A stretch of 7,229 bases of DNA. Origin: Oscillibacter sp. Lineage in GTDB: Bacteria > Bacillota > Clostridia > Oscillospirales > Oscillospiraceae. Position 1 is the first letter of the stretch. Every line of letters begins with the position of its first letter. The DNA lies in the NCBI GenBank assembly GCA_017447005.1, contig JAFSOM010000035.1, positions 1 to 7,229 of the forward strand. Direction: 5' to 3'. The notes beneath the pieces were generated by a model that ran no database searches, had not been told where the DNA came from, and saw only the letters and a program-made list of their open reading frames with translations. The position numbers were made by a program, and so were the translations under genes. Of this stretch, positions 1 to 6,788 are shown in pieces.

Positions 1-642
1 TCCGATTTCCGCCAGCTTTTTCGTGACGAACGGCGCGAACGGGTTCAGGATATTGGCGAAATATTTCATGGCTTCCTTGTAGAGCAACGCCTGATTCGCC
101 TTGTCATTAAACAGTTCCTCGACGGCGAAATGCTGTCCGAACGCGTCCATAGAGAACAGGATATTGTCGCCCGTCATATACGTCGCCATGGAATCGGGCC
201 AGTGGAGCATTTTCATTTCCACGAAAACAAGCTGTTTCCCGTTGCCGATGTCCAGCGTATCCCCGGTTTTCACGACATGGAAATTCCAGCCGTTTTTCCC
301 GTACTGCCCTTCCAGACTTTTCACCGCCGCCGCCGTGCAGTAAATGGGGACGCCGGGAATCTCCCGCATGAGCGCGGGGAGCGTGCCGGAATGGTCCTGT
401 TCGCCGTGATTCATCACGATACAGTCGATTTTAGAAAGGTCGAGTTCCGCTTTCAGATTGTCGATGAACTCGTCCCGGTGGGGCGTCCAGACCGTATCCA
501 TCAGGACGGTCTTCTCCTCCTCAATCAGATAGGCGTTCTGACTGGAGCCGTTCATAATGGAATATTCGTCGCCGTGGAATTTCTCCAATTCCCAGTCCAG
601 ATAGCCCACCCAACTGACATTGCCTTTGACTTGCTTTCTCAT
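1..642 (-). CDS. fprA: Flavodiiron protein (FprA / flavorubredoxin family), N-terminal 214 residues, cut by window edge
   Basis: Flavodiiron proteins are cytoplasmic enzymes of anaerobes that reduce O2 to water and/or NO to N2O, using a diiron centre in a metallo-beta-lactamase-like domain and FMN in a C-terminal flavodoxin domain. The visible part is the N-terminal lactamase-like domain. It has the iron-binding motif H79-x-E81-x-D83-H84 within MNHGEQDHSG, then H147 (in MLHWPDS) and D166 (in SMDAFGQH). These positions agree with the ligand numbering known for E. coli NorV. The sixth ligand, the flavodoxin domain and any rubredoxin domain lie beyond the left edge, so FprA type and NorV type cannot be separated. 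The start is fixed by an AAGGAGG site 7 nt upstream. The gene follows the cupin gene in the same direction after 116 nt (643-758), where I see no convincing promoter or terminator, so the two are probably co-transcribed. The family is certain; the preferred substrate is not. Confidence 0.93.
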   Translation of the reverse strand, partial: MRKQVKGNVSWVGYLDWELEKFHGDEYSIMNGSSQNAYLIEEEKTVLMDTVWTPHRDEFIDNLKAELDLSKIDCIVMNHGEQDHSGTLPALMREIPGVPIYCTAAAVKSLEGQYGKNGWNFHVVKTGDTLDIGNGKQLVFVEMKMLHWPDSMATYMTGDNILFSMDAFGQHFAVEELFNDKANQALLYKEAMKYFANILNPFAPFVTKKLAEIG

Positions 643-649
643 GTCCCTT

Positions 650-656
650 CCTCCTT
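650..656 (-). promoter_or_regulatory. Ribosome binding site of the flavodiiron gene
   Basis: On the minus strand this reads AAGGAGG, seven nucleotides before the ATG at 642-640. It is a full match to the anti-Shine-Dalgarno core and fixes the start of the flavodiiron gene. Confidence 0.85.
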
Positions 657-758
657 ATACTATTTCCGATATAAAGAGTAGATAAGCCCAATGAGGAAAC
701 GCGCTAATAGCCTGATTTGCGCCTTGTGGCATATCGACGCTCTAAACCGGAATTAGTA

Positions 759-1415
759 TTAGTCCAGCGTCAGCAGGAGCGCCATTTTGAACGGCTTCTC
801 CGCTTTGACATAGTGCGCGCCGTTCTTGGCGAACTTGAAATTCTCTCCGGCGCGGATTACGTGTTCCTTGCCCTCATAACCAATGACGCCTTCGCCGTCA
901 AGAGCGAAAATCAACGCCTCGCCGGGGGCGGCGTGTTCCGGCAACGCCGTGCCCGCGCCGAAACTCATGACCACGAATTTCAGCTTTTCGTCGTTGACCA
1001 AATCCATGTTGACAATTTTGCCGTCCTGTACGGGGAGCAAATCTTTCAGCGCGAATACCTCGCCAGCCTTCAGAGCGCCGTTCATATGAGACCCTTCTTT
1101 CAATGTAATTTCCGTGTACACGCAATCCTGACTTGTCCGGACGCCGACAGGAACGCCGCAGGGCGTCACGTACAAATCCCCGGCCTTGACGGGAACATTC
1201 GCCCGTCCGCTGACAAGCGCTTCCATGCCGCCGTCCAGCGTGAGCCAAAGTTTCGGATAACGGTAAGTTTCCCGACTGATTCCGGTTCCTTCCGCAAGAG
1301 AAAAATGCAGGATATAATATCCGTTCTTTTCCTCCGCCAGTTGCGAAACGGTACATCCCGGCACGGGGCGATTTTCCGCCGCGATGGAAAAAACGCGGCC
1401 TTCCGATGCGTTCAT
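759..1415 (-). CDS. Bicupin domain protein, probably part of a redox-stress operon
   Basis: The 218-residue protein appears to contain two cupin beta-barrels. The first spans about residues 20-105 and the second about 135-218. The second keeps recognisable cupin motifs. Motif 1 is G155-TALPE160-H161-AAPGE166, with Glu-His in place of the usual His-x-His. Motif 2 ends in NGAH201 and is followed by VKAEKPFKM. H161, E166 and H201 are plausible metal ligands; the first barrel has weaker motifs. Cytoplasmic location is likely, as no signal peptide or membrane segment is seen. The frame can be extended to a TTG at 1469, but I chose the ATG at 1415. It has an AAGGAAGG site 8 nt upstream, and the predicted transcription start (about 1446) lies downstream of the TTG. 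The gene precedes the flavodiiron gene and has a Crp/Fnr-like palindrome at its promoter, suggesting a role in the O2/NO response. The reaction or ligand is unknown to me. Confidence 0.82.
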   Translation of the reverse strand: MNASEGRVFSIAAENRPVPGCTVSQLAEEKNGYYILHFSLAEGTGISRETYRYPKLWLTLDGGMEALVSGRANVPVKAGDLYVTPCGVPVGVRTSQDCVYTEITLKEGSHMNGALKAGEVFALKDLLPVQDGKIVNMDLVNDEKLKFVVMSFGAGTALPEHAAPGEALIFALDGEGVIGYEGKEHVIRAGENFKFAKNGAHYVKAEKPFKMALLLTLD

Positions 1416-1423
1416 AGACGTAT

Positions 1424-1431
1424 CCTTCCTT
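1424..1431 (-). promoter_or_regulatory. Ribosome binding site deciding the cupin start
   Basis: The minus strand reads AAGGAAGG, eight nucleotides before the ATG at 1415-1413. No comparable site precedes the upstream TTG at 1469, so this site supports the shorter 218-residue protein. Confidence 0.7.
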
Positions 1432-1452
1432 CCCCTTGTGTTTGTCAAAGAC

Positions 1453-1458
1453 ATCATA
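1453..1458 (-). promoter_or_regulatory. Predicted -10 element of the cupin-flavodiiron operon
   Basis: On the minus strand this hexamer is TATGAT, one mismatch from TATAAT. It predicts a start point near 1446 and a leader of about 31 nt before the cupin ATG. Seventeen bases upstream the would-be -35 hexamer is CAGAAT, which is very poor. A good -10 with no -35 is typical of an activator-dependent promoter. The palindrome at 1479-1496 is centred exactly 41.5 bp upstream of the predicted start, consistent with class II activation by a Crp/Fnr-type protein. The start point is inferred from the hexamer alone. Confidence 0.55.
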
Positions 1459-1478
1459 ATCCTTTTCAAGGAAAAATT

Positions 1479-1496
1479 CTGTTGCTATAGCAACAG
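1479..1496. promoter_or_regulatory. Perfect 18-bp palindrome, probable operator for a Crp/Fnr-family regulator
   Basis: CTGTTGCTATAGCAACAG reads identically on both strands, with no mismatch and no spacer. The pairing stops at the next base on each side (T at 1478, C at 1497). It lies in the divergent region between the cupin-flavodiiron operon and the Crp/Fnr-like fragment. Crp/Fnr dimers bind two-fold symmetric sites of this general size. The half-site TTGCTA differs from the FNR half-site TTGAT and the Crp half-site TGTGA, so the exact family member is not identified. Relative to the rightward promoter (predicted start about 1546) the centre is at -58.5, so the site could serve both promoters, including autoregulation. 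Confidence 0.7.
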
Positions 1497-1510
1497 CTTT
1501 TGAGAAAATA

Positions 1511-1539
1511 TTGACGCCTTTCAAAGCCTGTGATATAAT
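1511..1539 (+). promoter_or_regulatory. Near-consensus sigma-70/sigma-A promoter, divergent from the cupin operon
   Basis: The sequence holds TTGACG at 1511-1516 (one mismatch from TTGACA), a 17-bp spacer, and a perfect TATAAT at 1534-1539. An extended -10 TG is present at 1531-1532. The predicted start is about 1546. It points into the truncated Crp/Fnr-like reading frame and, beyond that, antisense into the 3' end of the large ATPase gene. A promoter this strong would normally drive an intact gene; here only a fragment remains. Confidence 0.75.
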
Positions 1540-1583
1540 CCGGGAAGAAGTTAGGATAGAATAACTAGAGGGAATGTCGGCTG

Positions 1584-1784
1584 TTGACGGCGGAGGATTT
1601 CCAAATCATAGCGCAATGCGACGTATTTCGGGACGTGGAAAGCCGGGGATTGCCGGACGCGCTCCGGTTTCTGGACGCGTATGACCCGTATCTGGAAACG
1701 CTTTCCGGGGTCATTCCGTTTCAGAGCGAATCAGGGATAATTTTTCAAGACATACGGCGCGTTCGTCCTGATTCAGACGCTTAA
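1584..1784 (+). pseudogene. 5' fragment of a Crp/Fnr-family transcriptional regulator, truncated
   Basis: The frame starts at a TTG (1584) with a GAGGG-type site about 11 nt upstream and an in-frame stop at 1566-1568. The first 36 or so residues (FQIIAQCDVF, then ESRGLPDALRFLDAY) resemble the N-terminal helices before the cyclic-nucleotide-like barrel of anaerobe Crp/Fnr regulators, whose pattern is about LxxCPLFxGLxxxxLxxxLxCLxA. After about residue 40 the match is lost in this frame. A +1 frame from 1702 reads FPGSFRFRANQG, then a stop at 1738-1740, vaguely like the expected KGSFIFRAG strand, so a frameshift near 1700 is possible. A full regulator has about 220-230 residues with a C-terminal helix-turn-helix; none of that is here. 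The last 74 nt of the frame overlap the 3' end of the opposing ATPase gene. The position beside a strong promoter and a palindromic operator supports this call, but the assignment rests on a short, weak match. Confidence 0.5.
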
Positions 1785-1790
1785 AATAAA
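1690..1790. other. Likely junction between the redox-stress locus and the defence operon
   Basis: To the left the sequence reads as a rightward regulator gene; to the right it is solid leftward ATPase coding sequence. The regulator resemblance fades near 1700, and the ATPase stop codon is at 1713-1711. The break must therefore lie in or close to this interval, and the last few ATPase codons may even come from old regulator DNA. I see no inverted repeat, target duplication, tRNA end or transposase here that would reveal the mechanism. Confidence 0.35.
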
Positions 1791-4700
1791 AAAGCACGTC
1801 CTCAATTTTCGCTTGGCTCAATTTCTCCTCCACGCGCTCCTTTTTGCGGAGATATTCGGCCCGCGTTTCCTCCGACAGATAGCCCGGTAAAATTCCGGTT
1901 CGCTCAATCCACATCAGCAGAGAACTGCGGTTTTCTTGCGGAGCCTGTAGATACTGCTCGCGCCAAACGCGCTCTTTCCGGTTCATGGACTGCGTGATTC
2001 CGTCCGCGACGCCGTCCAGAATGGGCAAAACGTCAAATTCCAGTTGGGCGTTCTCATAGAGCCGCTTCAAGTCCTCGTAAGTTCTCCGGAATTGTTCGCG
2101 GTCATCCTGCAATCCCTTCCACGCCTCTATTTTCATGTAAAATTCCTGTAAAGTATCCTGCAAGGCGTGAAAGTCCCGCTCGTCATTAGGCGAAATGCCT
2201 TTCTGTCGCACCAGCCGAATGCGCTCAATCATGTCCTCCACATCTTCCGCGCAGGAAATGGCGTCCATGTCCGCGTAAATGTCGTTCATATCGTCGCGGA
2301 TTCGCTGTACGGCTTTGGAAATTTCGTCCGCCTTCTCGGATACGGCGTCCCGGAGGCTTTCGCCGTCTTTTCCCATGGAAGGCGCGTATTTTTTGAGTTG
2401 TTCGAGCAGAGTTTCCCCGCGCTTTTTCCAGTCCTGCAAGAGCGTGTAAGGGACTGTCGGCGTCACCGCACGGGACGCGTATTCGGCGCAATTTCTCCGC
2501 AGTTCCTGTCTGGCCCGGATTTCTTCCTTACTGCTTAATTCGCCGGACGCCTGTTTTTCCGCGAGGGCGGCATATTGGGAGTAGCCGACTTTATTGAGCA
2601 GTTTTTGCACGCGTCCCATCCATGTTTGGTATTGCGACATTTTTTCAACGCTTTTGCAGCGCTGTTCGGCAATCCAGCCGGACAGGAAAGGCTCCACGCG
2701 TCCTTTGATTTCCTTACGGAGATTGGCTATCCGTTCCTTTTGCTGCTCGGAAAGTTTATATTCCGTATCGGCGAAGCAGTTATAAAATCCATAGCTTTCC
2801 AAAGCCTCAATAGCCTGCAATCCGGCGTACATATCCCGACGTTCCAGAAGGAGGTCATATTTTGCCATAACCTCTTCTTCCGCGTTGTTCCACGCCTTTT
2901 TCACGCGGTTTCCTTCCTGCAATTTCATCCGCGCAAGCTGATATTGCGCCGCTAAAGCGTCCGGAAGCTCTTCCGCCCGTTTCAAGGCGTCAAGTTCCCG
3001 GGAAAGCGGCTCCACCTGTTCCGTATCGGTCAGGGCGTCAATCTTGGCGAACAGGCGAAGGTACTGGTCGGCCACGGCTCCGGCGTTGACGCGTTTCAGG
3101 ACGGATTTCCGAATCAGGGGCAAGTCAATCTTGTTGTCCTGAATCACTTCATCTTTCCACGCCTGAACGCCGTATACGGACTCGTTCAGGATAACCCGGA
3201 GGCAATAGCCCAGATTCGCGCAGAAGGTCGTAAGCATATAAACCGCCGCGTAGTCATTCATGCCGTAGGGCGGCGCAAGCCATTTGTCAATAAGGGCGTT
3301 CAGCGGGATGGAGCCGCCTTCCGGCAGAGCGTCCTCTAACTCACGGTATACGCTGAGAACGTCCCGCCGTCCGGGAGGGACAATCTGGTAATTTTCGCTG
3401 ATAACCTTCCACGAAAACGCGCTGTTGGAGAAAAGCGTCGCTTCCAGACGGTTGCGGACATCCGAGGGAAAGGCGCGGACGGCGCTTTCATTGAGCGGCC
3501 CCGACAGGAGCAGTTTTGTAATGGAACAAAACGCTTTGCGGGCTTTTCCCGGCTGTTTGCTGTCAAAGCCGTCGAAATCAAAGGGAAGCGCTCTGGGATA
3601 CGTTTCTTCCAATATCCCGGTGAGCGCGATGGGCAGTCGTTCGCTCATAGGCGCGACGCCGTCCGGCGTTATCCGCCGCCGCTCTTTTTTCAAAAGGTCA
3701 AACGCGTTCAGAATATTCTCTTCCGTCTGTTGCGCTTTCTCCTCGTAATGGCGCCCGAATTTCTGGCGGTCGGCGTCGGATACCGTCCTAAGCGTAAGGT
3801 AGTCGCAAAGGGCGTTTTCCAAACGTCCGTCCGCGTCGTTCAGTAACATCAGGACAATCGGCGCGCCCGTCAATTTTTGCGCAAGTTGACAGGCGTTGTC
3901 CAGAGCGTCTTCTTCCGTCTCCCGGTTCAGATACAGCCAAAGCAACTGACCCTTGGGCTTTTCCGGCGAAACCGCGCCCTTCCATTTGTTCAGACAATCT
4001 TCAATCAAAGCGGCGGAAAGGTCGCGTATAGAAAACAAATCCTGCTCAAATTGCCATTCGTTGGTCTTGATTCTATGCGTCGTTGCGAATTGGGTTGACT
4101 GCAAATCGGCGATACCGGCAAAATTACGGATATTCGGCTCGTCCAGCGCCGCTTCCGTAAAGCGGACGCCCGCCCGCATACGGCGAAAAAAGGTTCGGAA
4201 ATCATGCGCCCCGCTTGAATCCTCCAAAAAGTCAAGGCAACAGGCGCGTTCGTCGTAGCCTAAGACCGCGTACTCGTTCTCCAGCCATTCCAGTTCCGCG
4301 GAAACCTCCGCCTCGTTCAGCCCCGAAAAAAGCGACAGCGCCTTTTTGACATCGGCGTAACTTTCCGTCCTGCAACGCAAAATCCTGACGGCAAGATTCG
4401 CCCGTAAAACCTGAAGGGACTTTTCGGAAAATTTGTCGCCGTGTTTGCGGAGAATGTTCTGATAGCGAATGCAATGCTGACTGTACTGCCGTCCCTCCTC
4501 TTCCGCCGAAAGCATTTCGACGAACAGGTCGCCGTTTAACAGCGTTTCCGGGTAAACCAGCGGAATGTCCCCGCCCTCCGAAATTTCCTGTTCGGAAAGT
4601 CCCCGGACGTATCCGCTTAGAAGGATGAGGGACGAGCGGTTTTGCAAATAGTCGGACAACTGGGAAAGCATGTAGGACGAAAGCGGGTGCAACGGGTAAA

Positions 4701-5949
4701 TTCCCTCCACCGCCACGCGCCGGAACAACGCGTAATCTTTCCAAACGCCCGTTACCGGAATCCAGCGGTTCAACTGCATGAAAATGTCCCGCCACAGGCT
4801 TTCCCGCTTGGACTGCCACGCTTGAACGATTCGTTCAAACGCCGTTTTGTCTTTGCGCTCTATGAGATTTGCGAAAATCGTCTCCAAATTGGAGGACAGG
4901 CGGTATTTGTCGCTGGCGTCATAGCGTCCGATATAGCGGCTGACATTGCTGGTTCTGTCCACGCGTTGCAGATAGGTCTTGATGTCGGACTGAATCAGAT
5001 TGACGACTTGCGCGCCGCCTTCCGCGTTTTGGGCGCATTCAAAGATTTGCTGTAAGGCGGAATCGCCGGACTGCGCCGCCGTCGCGGAGGAGGCAAATTC
5101 CAGATAACGCCCGAACTCGTCAAAGAGAATGACAATCCGGTTGAACGGCCCGCTGATTCCGCAATACTCCCGTAACAGCGTTTCCAGAACGGCGGAAGCG
5201 GAAACGCCTTCGTCCCAGCGGATTTCATGCCCGTTAATCCGTTCATAGGCCGCGTTGACAACCGCGAAAGCCGTCTCAATGTCGTCGCCTTTGAGGTCGC
5301 GGCGCAAGCGTTCGACGAGTTCCTCTCCGGTTTCGGAGTATCCGCGCTCCGCGGCGTAGGCCGGGAACAGGTCGGAATGCGCGTTGCGCTCAAAGAAACG
5401 GGAGGCGGTGTCAAGGGCGCGGTTGACCGACTTCAATTTTTCATCCGAACAGCCGTATAGCCGGAGGCTCTTTTGCGCGGCTTTCAACAGCTCATAGTGC
5501 AAGTTGAAATCCCGCATTCCGTTCAGGACAAGAACCAGATTCGGGCGTTGCGTGTACGACGCGATTTCCCGTCCCGCTTCCGGGCTGATTTGCGCGATAT
5601 GGTCAATGACGCGGCGGTAAGTTTCCGGATGGTATTCCGCGCCGGAGAGCAGTTCCGCCAGCGTTACGGCAAGATGGGATTTGCCCGTGCCGTATCCGGC
5701 GATTGCGAGCGTGAGCGGATTGACGCGGCGCTCTTCCGCGACTTTGTCGGTCACATCCCGAACAAACTGCACGGTATCCGTAAACGTCCGCCTGCCCGTT
5801 TCGTCACCCGCGCCGAAATAATCCCTGCCGTGAAAGACAAAGTTTTCCGCCACAAGGCGCGATTTCTCTTCCTGATAGAACCAATCCGCCTGTACGGCGC
5901 CGTCAAAGAAAATATCCTCCCGGAACGTCAGCGCGTCTCCAAATTTCAT
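1711..5949 (-). CDS. 1412-residue P-loop ATPase of a defence operon, SspC-like (distant likeness to BrxC/PglY ATPases)
   Basis: The protein has an intact N-terminal ATPase module. Walker A is AGYGTGKS at residues 84-91 (5700-5677), and Walker B is IVILFDE at 272-278 (5136-5116), continuing FGRYLE. A YPLHPLS motif at 418-424 followed by NRSS at 437-440 recalls the PLHP...RS element of large BREX-type ATPases (BrxC/PglY). The remaining 900 or so residues are mostly charged and apparently helical, with probable coiled-coil stretches from about 1000 to 1380. No nuclease motif or membrane segment was seen. The start is an ATG with AAGGGAG 7 nt upstream; the gap to the DUF4007 gene is 29 nt, so they share an operon. 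In Ssp phosphorothioation systems a DUF4007 protein (SspB) is encoded beside a large ATPase (SspC), which is the basis of this call. It likely couples ATP hydrolysis to assembly or movement of the complex on DNA. ATPase is certain; SspC identity is inferred. Confidence 0.85.
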   Translation of the reverse strand: MKFGDALTFREDIFFDGAVQADWFYQEEKSRLVAENFVFHGRDYFGAGDETGRRTFTDTVQFVRDVTDKVAEERRVNPLTLAIAGYGTGKSHLAVTLAELLSGAEYHPETYRRVIDHIAQISPEAGREIASYTQRPNLVLVLNGMRDFNLHYELLKAAQKSLRLYGCSDEKLKSVNRALDTASRFFERNAHSDLFPAYAAERGYSETGEELVERLRRDLKGDDIETAFAVVNAAYERINGHEIRWDEGVSASAVLETLLREYCGISGPFNRIVILFDEFGRYLEFASSATAAQSGDSALQQIFECAQNAEGGAQVVNLIQSDIKTYLQRVDRTSNVSRYIGRYDASDKYRLSSNLETIFANLIERKDKTAFERIVQAWQSKRESLWRDIFMQLNRWIPVTGVWKDYALFRRVAVEGIYPLHPLSSYMLSQLSDYLQNRSSLILLSGYVRGLSEQEISEGGDIPLVYPETLLNGDLFVEMLSAEEEGRQYSQHCIRYQNILRKHGDKFSEKSLQVLRANLAVRILRCRTESYADVKKALSLFSGLNEAEVSAELEWLENEYAVLGYDERACCLDFLEDSSGAHDFRTFFRRMRAGVRFTEAALDEPNIRNFAGIADLQSTQFATTHRIKTNEWQFEQDLFSIRDLSAALIEDCLNKWKGAVSPEKPKGQLLWLYLNRETEEDALDNACQLAQKLTGAPIVLMLLNDADGRLENALCDYLTLRTVSDADRQKFGRHYEEKAQQTEENILNAFDLLKKERRRITPDGVAPMSERLPIALTGILEETYPRALPFDFDGFDSKQPGKARKAFCSITKLLLSGPLNESAVRAFPSDVRNRLEATLFSNSAFSWKVISENYQIVPPGRRDVLSVYRELEDALPEGGSIPLNALIDKWLAPPYGMNDYAAVYMLTTFCANLGYCLRVILNESVYGVQAWKDEVIQDNKIDLPLIRKSVLKRVNAGAVADQYLRLFAKIDALTDTEQVEPLSRELDALKRAEELPDALAAQYQLARMKLQEGNRVKKAWNNAEEEVMAKYDLLLERRDMYAGLQAIEALESYGFYNCFADTEYKLSEQQKERIANLRKEIKGRVEPFLSGWIAEQRCKSVEKMSQYQTWMGRVQKLLNKVGYSQYAALAEKQASGELSSKEEIRARQELRRNCAEYASRAVTPTVPYTLLQDWKKRGETLLEQLKKYAPSMGKDGESLRDAVSEKADEISKAVQRIRDDMNDIYADMDAISCAEDVEDMIERIRLVRQKGISPNDERDFHALQDTLQEFYMKIEAWKGLQDDREQFRRTYEDLKRLYENAQLEFDVLPILDGVADGITQSMNRKERVWREQYLQAPQENRSSLLMWIERTGILPGYLSEETRAEYLRKKERVEEKLSQAKIEDVLFYFKRLNQDERAVCLEKLSLIRSETE

Positions 5950-5956
5950 AAAATCG

Positions 5957-5963
5957 CTCCCTT
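5957..5963 (-). promoter_or_regulatory. Ribosome binding site of the large ATPase gene
   Basis: The minus strand reads AAGGGAG, seven nucleotides before the ATG at 5949-5947. It lies in the 29-nt gap after the DUF4007 stop codon and confirms the ATPase start. Confidence 0.75.
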
Positions 5964-5978
5964 ACCCGGATTTGACCG

Positions 5979-6788
5979 CTAGCGTAAGGCGTCGTACAAA
6001 CGGGAAACCGTTGTGTCGGCGTCCAGCAGTTTTGTCACGATGTACGGCGTAAGCTGACGGTTAAAGCGCAAAATCCGCGCTTCGGCCAGACGTTCCAGCG
6101 CGTCGTAAGCCTGCGCCGCGTTCCAGCCCAAAGCGGCGAAGGAACTTAAGGACGCAATGTCCCGCGCCGTAATTTCGGATTGTCCCGGATATTGGCGCTC
6201 CCAATCATAAAGAAGCCCGTAGGCGTAGGCGTACAGAAGCTCTTGCCGAAAGGAATGCGCGTGCAGTTTCGTTACGCCGCCGCCGCGCTCCAGTACGCCC
6301 AGAGGCTGGAACATTCCCGCGTAGGAACTGTAAAACGGGCCTAATTTTGGGGCGGTTCCGAATATCCGCTCCAATTCCCCGCGTAACGTCGCCTCATCCG
6401 CTCCCGACAGATAGCGCGGAAGAATATTCCGGACGATTGCGAACCATAACGGCGCGCCTCCGAAAGCGGAAGTCAGCCGAAAGTGGCAAATTAAAAGCGT
6501 CACGTCCTCCTGAAATCCGGGGTCTTGCCGATAAATGACGCTTCCCAATTCCGTGCGCGTTATCAGGTGTTTTCCGTTTGGGCGGCTGTCCGTGAGCAGT
6601 CCCATATATTCCGCGTAGGCCAGATAAGGCTCCACTTTGCCGCTGCTCTTTCCCGTGGGAATCCCGGTTCTTTCGGAAATTCGCTCCTTTGTCAACTCCT
6701 CCCCGACGGGGCAATCCAGCGTCAGCCGCGACAGCCCGTCCGCCGTGGGCGGGAAGGTTTGGTGAAAATTCAAGTTATTCTTTTCCAT
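5979..6788 (-). CDS. DUF4007-family protein, SspB-like
   Basis: The 269-residue protein has the DUF4007 layout. The N-terminus is MEKNNLNFHQTF. A winged-helix-like segment spans about residues 30-85, with RTGIPTGKSSGKVEPYLAYA, MGLL and LITRTELGSVIY. The conserved central block is QDPGFQEDVTLLICHFRL (88-105), then GGAPLWF (110-116). A second helical, possibly winged, domain fills about 200-269. The family is about 270-310 residues, so this is full length. From memory, DUF4007 is the domain of SspB, reported as the nicking subunit of single-strand DNA phosphorothioation (SspABCD) that acts with SspC and SspD; I could not check this here. I chose the ATG at 6788 (GGGAG 4 nt upstream) over an in-frame TTG at 6806. 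The gene overlaps the upstream HerA-like gene by 14 nt, implying translational coupling. No classical nuclease motif is evident, so enzymatic activity is inferred only from the family. Confidence 0.75.
   Translation of the reverse strand: MEKNNLNFHQTFPPTADGLSRLTLDCPVGEELTKERISERTGIPTGKSSGKVEPYLAYAEYMGLLTDSRPNGKHLITRTELGSVIYRQDPGFQEDVTLLICHFRLTSAFGGAPLWFAIVRNILPRYLSGADEATLRGELERIFGTAPKLGPFYSSYAGMFQPLGVLERGGGVTKLHAHSFRQELLYAYAYGLLYDWERQYPGQSEITARDIASLSSFAALGWNAAQAYDALERLAEARILRFNRQLTPYIVTKLLDADTTVSRLYDALR

Noticed and set aside
130..681. Plus-strand frame of 183 codons opposite the flavodiiron gene
   Set aside because: The minus strand contains all expected diiron ligands of the flavodiiron family in one open frame, so this is a shadow frame.
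690..735. Possible terminator hairpin between the cupin and flavodiiron genes
   Set aside because: Only a 4-bp GCGC/GCGC pairing with a long loop is seen, and no stable stem followed by a T-run.
1416..1469. Longer cupin start at the TTG (1469)
   Set aside because: It would start upstream of the predicted transcription start, lacks a good ribosome site, and adds residues outside the cupin fold; the ATG at 1415 has AAGGAAGG.
717..1490. Plus-strand frame of 257 codons opposite the cupin gene
   Set aside because: Its translation has no recognisable domain, it begins at a non-ATG codon without a Shine-Dalgarno site, and the opposite strand carries clear cupin motifs.
1693..1710. Hairpin after the ATPase stop codon (GGAAA-GCG-TTTCC)
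   Set aside because: The stem is only 5 bp and no T-tract follows on the minus strand, so it does not support an intrinsic terminator.
1711..5949. BREX BrxC or PglY as the identity of the large ATPase
   Set aside because: The ATPase core is similar in style, but its neighbours are a DUF4007 protein and a HerA-like ATPase, with no PglX, PglZ, BrxA or BrxB in the window, so an Ssp-type assignment fits better.
5473..5982. Long plus-strand frame (169 codons) opposite the large ATPase
   Set aside because: It lies wholly antisense to the P-loop-bearing region of an intact gene, has no recognisable domain, and many similar antisense frames occur along the same gene, as expected from its base composition.
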